Assembly (NCBI GenBank): GCA_903813345.2
Contig: CAIIXF020000006.1
Span: 18,234,348 to 18,298,347 of the forward strand
DNA length: 64,000 bases
Origin: Owenia fusiformis
Taxonomy: Eukaryota > Annelida > Polychaeta > Sabellida > Oweniidae
Direction of reading: 5' to 3'
The translations under genes were made by a program, and so were the position numbers. The stretch's first letter is position 1; each line of letters begins with the position of its first letter. The notes beneath the pieces were generated by a model. The model was given only the letters and a program-made list of their open reading frames with translations, searched no databases and was not told where the DNA came from. Shown here one piece after another: positions 58,560-64,000 of this stretch.

Positions 58560-59900
58560 GGGATCCTGTATACTGTGAGATTTTCATCCTCAAAGACCAA
58601 CAGAGATTTTAGGACAAAACCATTCAATATGGCCGTCAAAAGAATTATCCCTGAAAACTTGAAATCTATCCTTCAACCGCCAGGGAACATGTAGACAAGA
58701 CTTCAAAGAAAAGAATTTCGGACGAAAAATCCAAAATGGCCACCTTTAATTTAACCAAGGATGCCAAAAACCTAATCAGTTCTAGATTCGCATACTAAGA
58801 ATTATCCATGAAAAGGAGTGGTGTCGATATGACTTAAACCAGTCATCAAAACATTCTGAAAATTTTACAGATCGTCAATCCAATGATCCTCTTTTGGATG
58901 TTAACATTATAATTTAAAATATAAATATACTTTTCTCTATATTGTTTTAGAAAACACATCAGACACTTCTTTTGTTCTTGGTATCATATGTTCGGGTTGA
59001 AATGAAACATCTATCCGAACCTCATTGGAATAAAACGACATAAACACAACACGTTTAGGTCTCTCAATATTGTAATTGTACAAAGGCAGTGTACACGTTT
59101 GGTTGATTTAAAAAAAGTGTTTTGTTAATGAAAAGTGTCTTGTTAATGAAATAAAAGATTTATCTTAATTTTAATCTATTTTGGGGGGGTTTTGTTTTAC
59201 GTTTTTGCATGCTTTTTGTTAAATCAACCTTTGTATAACTATACTATTGAGAGGTCTAAGAAAAAATGTTGTATATGCTATTTTGTCCCAACAAGGTTTG
59301 GAAAGACATTTGATTTCATTCTCAAGAATTGGTAGACAGGAACAAAAAACAATTGCACTAAAAACTAAAAATGTTAACAAAAACAGTTAAATAAAATATA
59401 TATAAATAATTTTTTGCATTAAATTGTTGCCAATCAGTCAACATTACATTAAGGACCGTGTTTTTAAAGAATGTTTTCAATAATTGGTTAAAGAGAAAAA
59501 CATTGCACCATATCGATACCTATCCTTTGAGATTTTCTGTGAAACATCGCCTGAAAATGCATATTTACAGACAAGATTTAGTATCAAATGGAAAATCCGA
59601 AATGGCTGCCTTTACATTTACCCAGAATGCCCAAAAGATAATCAGTTCGAGATTTGCATACTAGGAACCATCCATGAAAATTTGAAATTGATTCAGGAAA
59701 TGATTAGCCCGAAAACACGTAGACAAAACTTTACAGACAAGATTTTATGAAGAAAATCCGAAATGACCGCCTATACATTGACACAAAATGGCAAAAAACT
59801 AATCAGTTCGAGATTTTTATACAAAAAATATTCCTGAAAATTTGAAATCGATCCATCAAATGGTTGGCCTGGAAACGAATATCTTACTTTCATACTATGT
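58560..59900 (+). repeat. Degenerate ~155-bp tandem repeat split by a MITE
   Basis: Units share 'gaccgcctatacatt', 'ctaatcagttcgagatt' and 'cctgaaaatttgaaat'. They are present at 58590-58819 and resume at 59521-59880, so the TIR element at 58820-59520 inserted into the array. Short frames across it are not genes. Confidence 0.65.
58820..59520. mobile_element. 701-bp TIR element, inverted relative of 36908-37625
   Basis: The ends GGTGTCGATATG and CCATATCGATACC pair imperfectly. The interior matches the LINE-nested copy in reverse orientation. Both have 'caattgcac' and 'ttgagaattggtag' type sequences. Confidence 0.8.
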
Positions 59901-60247
59901 CCCGATCTCATGTACATTTACGTTGCAAACAGTGAAAATAATGCTAAAACGGCCGCCTGTTGATGCTTTGAGGTGTCATCAATTGTTATTTAATCCAAAT
60001 AAAGTAAACATTATTTTGTAGATTTAGACACGGGCTTTCAGGTCGTATATGCATTTTAGTCATTAAATGAACAAGAACGCTAGATTATACGTGTTAATAG
60101 GGTATCAAATTGAAATAAAATAACGAAATTAAATATGAACACATTAATGAGAAATGACTTTCCGCTATCAGTATTGTGGGAAAATTAAATATATGCCATG
60201 TCATAGTTTTCACTGGTCGAGTAGTGCATGTCAACTTTGTAATTTTA
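59901..60247. other. No feature recognised upstream of the LTR
   Basis: AT-rich flank between the degenerate repeat and the proposed LTR start. Confidence 0.4.
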
Positions 60248-61008
60248 TGTAAGGGCGCTGAGTTGCATAGCAACCCGTCATGCGCAAAATAGATGCGCGT
60301 TATACTTGTGTCGTCTGGAAGTGATTGACCACATAATTTTTCTCAATTTCGGACAGGATTTGCTACCACTGTAAAGGTAAATTACATGTTATGTTTATCA
60401 CAGTATCAATTGTTATAATCCAGAGATTACCATGATACGTTTATAATTTAAAGGTAGAGTGTAGATTTTGTATATTTCTGACGCATCTTTTGAAAACATT
60501 TTCTGTTTACGGCAGCCATATGTAAATTTGCGAACGTAGTAAAACTTAGGTCAAGTTAATTACTCTTTCATATTTTAAAGTAAACATTAGTTAAAGTAGT
60601 TTTTTATATAAATTCAGTGTGTTTATTATGCATTAGCCTGGATTTCCAATTCCATTTCAAGTAAAAGGGGCAATATAACTTGTGATCAATTTCATGTTTT
60701 TGGCGGGAGTTTAGGGGAAAATTTTGCCGTGATTTACAATTTGTAAACCCCTAGACGCCATGTTTTTCAATATTCATCAATGGCGGGGCTGTGTTGAATT
60801 TTGTCCGGAAGAAATTCAACTTTAAATGACCGTTTTTGGAGATATAATGAATACATCAATGATAATTTAATTGCGACATTACATTGAAGAAACTTCAGAG
60901 TGAATTTGAATTACCGGCGCTCAAGTATTTACACGAAAACGTAAGTGAAACAGTTCCACTGATATTTCATGAGTTTATTGTCCATTTAATTATCACCAAT
61001 GAGGTTGT

Positions 61009-61325
61009 GTTAGCTCGTGATCCTGAAGAAGGGTCATTTGGAGGGACTAACTTTATGTAGATGTGAAGTGTTAGCTCGTGATCCTGAAGAAGGGTCATTT
61101 GGAGGGACTAACTTTATGTAGATGTAAATTATTAGCTCGTGATCCTGAATAAAGGTCATTTGGAGGGACTAACTTTATGTAGATGTAAATTGTTAGCTCG
61201 TGATCCTGAATAAAGGTCATTTGGAGGGACTAACTTTATGTAGATGGCATGTATTATGAGGGAATAAACTGTGTTGCAAATAGTTAGCTCGTGATCCTGA
61301 AGAAGGGTCATTTGGAGGTACTAAC
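61009..61325 (+). repeat. 61-bp minisatellite inside the LTR, five units
   Basis: 'gttagctcgtgatcctgaag' recurs at 61009, 61070, 61131 and 61192 (exactly 61 bp apart) and again at 61283 after a 30-bp interruption. Units end 'ggagggactaac', so GTTAG at the start and CTAAC inside are complementary. Confidence 0.92.
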
Positions 61326-61699
61326 GACATTATAATAGAGTATAGATTAGATATTTTAAAGATGAACTGATAAGTTTTTATGGAATTACGTCTTTGATTC
61401 CCAAGATCATTGAGATCAGAAGACCATTTGATCAGACTTTTGATATAGAGACTTTTTGAATTTTGTGCCTGATTTAAGATCCTGAAGAAGGATCGGGATC
61501 AGCATTTTCGATACTTGAGATTGAGACAATCATGATCAGTTTGAATTTAAGCATTCCTTTGATCTTTAAGAAACATAATCTCCGAGATCATTGAGACTTT
61601 TTGGGACTACTTGTAATTTTGTAATTATTGGACTTTTTGAGATTTTATTGAGGATCGCGCTCATTCAGTGGAGTTTAGAACTTTATATTGATTTGTAAG

Positions 61700-61705
61700 A
61701 ATAAA
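61700..61705 (+). promoter_or_regulatory. AATAAA polyadenylation signal of the LTR
   Basis: Canonical hexamer about 180 bp before the proposed LTR end, in the position expected for the R region. Confidence 0.45.
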
Positions 61706-61883
61706 TGGAATATAGTAGACACACTACCAAAATCTTGAGTTTTATGTTATGCAAAGAAGTCGAAGGGACTTAAGCCATTTGTTACGTCTTGTAATTTCAC
61801 AGCGGCGTATACCTGTCATACGTCACCCACTTGTAATATAGTTGTTGACACAAATTACCCTTCGTTTGTGTAAAGTCCGACAT

Positions 61884-61901
61884 TGGTGGCAGTGGTGGGA
61901 T
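61884..61901 (+). promoter_or_regulatory. Primer binding site, tRNA-Leu type
   Basis: TGGTGGCAGTGGTGGGAT is complementary at 17 of 18 positions to the 3' end of tRNA-Leu (AAG/TAG type, ...CCCACCGCTGCCA plus CCA, from general knowledge of animal tRNAs). It sits one base after the proposed LTR end. Confidence 0.7.
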
Positions 61902-61934
61902 TTCTGTGTTTGACGCAAGACTACAATTAGCAGA

Positions 61935-64000
61935 ATGGCAGAGGGAGGGGATCCTAAGGATCTAACAGTATTCTTCAAAGGTGAGGGAGGCAGTGATCGT
62001 ATGGATTTAGATGATACTCTACCTTTGGAAGATGACCCTCAGCGTAGTAGGTTAGGGGTAGAGGCTGAGCTGCAGCGGGACCAGGAGAGCCATGATGTAC
62101 CCGGAACGCCCCTTCAGCCTACAGTTCGGAGGAAGGCTGGGTTGACAATGCGGAGCGGATATCCTGCATCCTACAGTACTGGGTATTGGTCGGAGGGACC
62201 CAAATCCCAAATGATCTCCGGGTATGAGACTCCTACACGAGGAATCCGACCCCTGGGATTTCCATTGACATCTACTGTAGATCCAGCCGAAATGAACTTT
62301 CTTCCTGGGAAGAGGGAGCAGACTCCCCAGGATTTAAAGACTGTTTTAGGAGTAAGTGATGATAGCCACAAGAAGAAGATGCCAGCTGATCATCCAGAGA
62401 TGGGTGATCCAAAGAGGAATATTAATCCCTTTGAGAAGCCAGAAGAAGCTGGATCAGAAGAGTCACCAAGTAGAAGGTGGGAAAAGTGGCGATACCAATT
62501 GGAAGATAAAAATTCTGCTCCAAATGCCCGAATGAGACGTGAAGATGACCAAGTTAAATATCCGAAGTTTTCTATAGGGGAGGATGGCCCTGGACGATCC
62601 ATGGGAGCGGAATCTGCAAAGATTCCTGAGATCAGGGATCAGATCCCATTCATGAGAATGAAACAAATGCCCAAGATGGGTGGAGTAGAGCCTATGTCAG
62701 TATTAAGAAATGGACGGGATAACAAACCGAAACAGAGAGGTGTTGGAGATGTAGCCAGAAATTGGCAGAGTGAACCGAGGAGATTAATGAAAGATGAATC
62801 TAGAGGGACTTTGCCGAAGATGGGCTGTGGTCATTCACGTAATGTCAGCTTTAATGATGAAGAGGGACCCTCCCTTCGAAGAGAGGGGAATCCTAGCTTT
62901 ATTCCACCATGGCCATTGAGGAGGCAGAAGCGATTCTACTATCCCAATGATGACACTGAACTACCAGAACAGGAGATGCCCCGTGTTAATCAAGGTGCAC
63001 CGATGAGATCAATTGATCAACTGGGAGCAGATCTTCATGGTATGGCTGGGATCAGTAAGGAGACTTTTTCTGACAAACTCCCTGGGTTCGTAAACCAAGA
63101 TGTACACAATGAAATACCAGTTAGAGACACGGAGAATAGAGATGGGATTTCCAGCAATGAGTCCAAGAAGATAGAGGAGAAATTGATTGACAAAGGGAGT
63201 GGCAGAGATAGTGATCCACCTGAGTCCGAGAAGACAGATCATTTGTTTGATCTCGTCAAACAAACCCTAACCATGGCAGGACATGTAATGAAATCCCAGT
63301 CGAGTAGTAAGCGGGCTCGGATAAAGCCAACACAGACTTTTGCTGGGACTTCTTCATGGCCAGAATACAAAGCTTATTTCGAAACATGTGTCGAAAATAA
63401 TGATTGGAGTAATGTAGAGAAACGTCAGTACCTAGTCACAAATCTACGTGATGATGCACAGCAAATGGTTCTTGAATTGGATAAAGGCTACACATATGAA
63501 GACTTGCTTGAGGCCCTGGACAAACGTTTCGGGCCAGGAGGAAAGGCTGATGTTTTTGAGGCCGAGCTGAGCAGTCGAGTACGTAAGCCGAAAGAATCTT
63601 TGCAGAGCCTTGGACAAAGCATCAGAAGACTTGCTTCTTTAGCCTACCCAGAGATGAGCAGGGCAGCTCAGGATCGACTAGCAAGGAGAAGCTTTGAGCA
63701 ATCACTTACCGATGAAGACTTGAGAAGAGCAATCCACCAAAAAGATCCGGCAACCTTGGACAAAGCTATTGAGATTGCGCTCAAAGAAGAAAGTTATCAG
63801 GAATCTGAAAGGATCAGACGGGGATTGAAACCAAGGATTAAAGATCATAAGATTTCAGCTGTGACTGATGAGAATAAACATGAAGACAAAATAATGAAGA
63901 TGATTATGGACTTAAATGAAAAACTGGACAGATGTAACTTAGGGAAGTCCAGAGACTACCCACCACAGAAGCAAACTTGTAGGAGATGTGGGGAGGATAG
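61935..64000 (+). CDS. gag: Gypsy-like gag polyprotein, N-terminal 688 codons (runs off the window)
   Basis: The frame opens at ATG 61935 (MAEGGDPKDLTVFFKGEGGS) and has no stop to the window end, so it is partial. Residues 1 to ~465 are charged, proline-rich and predicted disordered with no recognised domain. From ~469 a retrotransposon capsid domain is readable: 'FAGTSSWPEYKAYFETC', 'YLVTNLRDDAQQMVLEL', 'DLLEALDKRFGP', 'ESLQSLGQSIRRLASLAYP'. The first half of a CCHC zinc knuckle, CRRCGED, begins at residue 682. Protease, RT and integrase should follow outside the window. The intact frame over 2 kb suggests a young copy. Confidence 0.92.
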   Translation, partial: MAEGGDPKDLTVFFKGEGGSDRMDLDDTLPLEDDPQRSRLGVEAELQRDQESHDVPGTPLQPTVRRKAGLTMRSGYPASYSTGYWSEGPKSQMISGYETPTRGIRPLGFPLTSTVDPAEMNFLPGKREQTPQDLKTVLGVSDDSHKKKMPADHPEMGDPKRNINPFEKPEEAGSEESPSRRWEKWRYQLEDKNSAPNARMRREDDQVKYPKFSIGEDGPGRSMGAESAKIPEIRDQIPFMRMKQMPKMGGVEPMSVLRNGRDNKPKQRGVGDVARNWQSEPRRLMKDESRGTLPKMGCGHSRNVSFNDEEGPSLRREGNPSFIPPWPLRRQKRFYYPNDDTELPEQEMPRVNQGAPMRSIDQLGADLHGMAGISKETFSDKLPGFVNQDVHNEIPVRDTENRDGISSNESKKIEEKLIDKGSGRDSDPPESEKTDHLFDLVKQTLTMAGHVMKSQSSSKRARIKPTQTFAGTSSWPEYKAYFETCVENNDWSNVEKRQYLVTNLRDDAQQMVLELDKGYTYEDLLEALDKRFGPGGKADVFEAELSSRVRKPKESLQSLGQSIRRLASLAYPEMSRAAQDRLARRSFEQSLTDEDLRRAIHQKDPATLDKAIEIALKEESYQESERIRRGLKPRIKDHKISAVTDENKHEDKIMKMIMDLNEKLDRCNLGKSRDYPPQKQTCRRCGED

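Larger units (their letters stand above)
60248..61882 (+). mobile_element. Probable 5' LTR of a Gypsy-like retrotransposon (~1.6 kb)
   Basis: It starts TGTAAGGGCGCTGAGTTGCA and ends 'gtaaagtccgaca', giving TGT..ACA ends, immediately before a primer binding site. A TATATAAA-like box lies at 60605-60612 and AATAAA at 61700-61705. A 61-bp minisatellite is inside. The 3' LTR is beyond the window, so the boundaries rest on the TG..CA rule and the primer site only. Confidence 0.6.

Overview
The window looks like nuclear DNA of an invertebrate animal, most likely a mollusc or another lophotrochozoan. The evidence is AT-rich sequence, a 26-exon conserved gene with GT..AG introns, dense short inverted-repeat transposons, LINE and Gypsy-type elements, and no prokaryotic operon structure. 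The animal assignment is firm. The mollusc assignment is an inference from the repeat types.

Layout. 1-2520 is repeats: a satellite rich in AGGTCA motifs, a ~125-bp array interrupted by a LINE tail, and a large inverted repeat. 3089-4594 (-) is a 12-finger C2H2 zinc finger gene. 6819-7418 (-) is CHCHD5, a twin-CX9C protein, placed head to head with a complete ATP13A1 (P5A ATPase) gene at 7936-27327 (+). I assembled that gene exon by exon: 26 exons, 1,178 codons, all frames compatible and all P-type motifs present. Its introns are packed with MITE and foldback elements, several ending about 20-25 bp from a splice acceptor.

27.5-40.6 kb is mostly repeats. It also holds a putative 68-residue single-pass membrane protein (-), a 22-unit 91-bp minisatellite, a CRE plus TATA promoter pointing into that array, and a 3.5-kb TIR element carrying a broken LINE reverse transcriptase, itself interrupted by a MITE.

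40.7-58.1 kb is a tandem triplication. Each unit carries an intronless gene for a type II membrane protein with a LicD/fukutin-type nucleotidyltransferase domain. Copies 1 and 3 are intact (384 aa). Copy 2 has lost its membrane anchor by a 26-bp deletion. Comparing units exposes clean empty sites for three inserted elements: a 2.2-kb long-TIR element, an 851-bp near-perfect palindrome, and a TTAA-flanked insertion.

58.1-60.2 kb is diverged repeats. From about 60,248 a Gypsy-like LTR retrotransposon begins: LTR with a 61-bp minisatellite, a tRNA-Leu type primer binding site, and a gag frame that stays open for 688 codons to the window edge.

I found no clear new multi-gene system. The most distinctive features are the LicD array with its visible empty sites, the palindrome-array foldback element in ATP13A1 intron 4, and the minisatellite unit with its own promoter.
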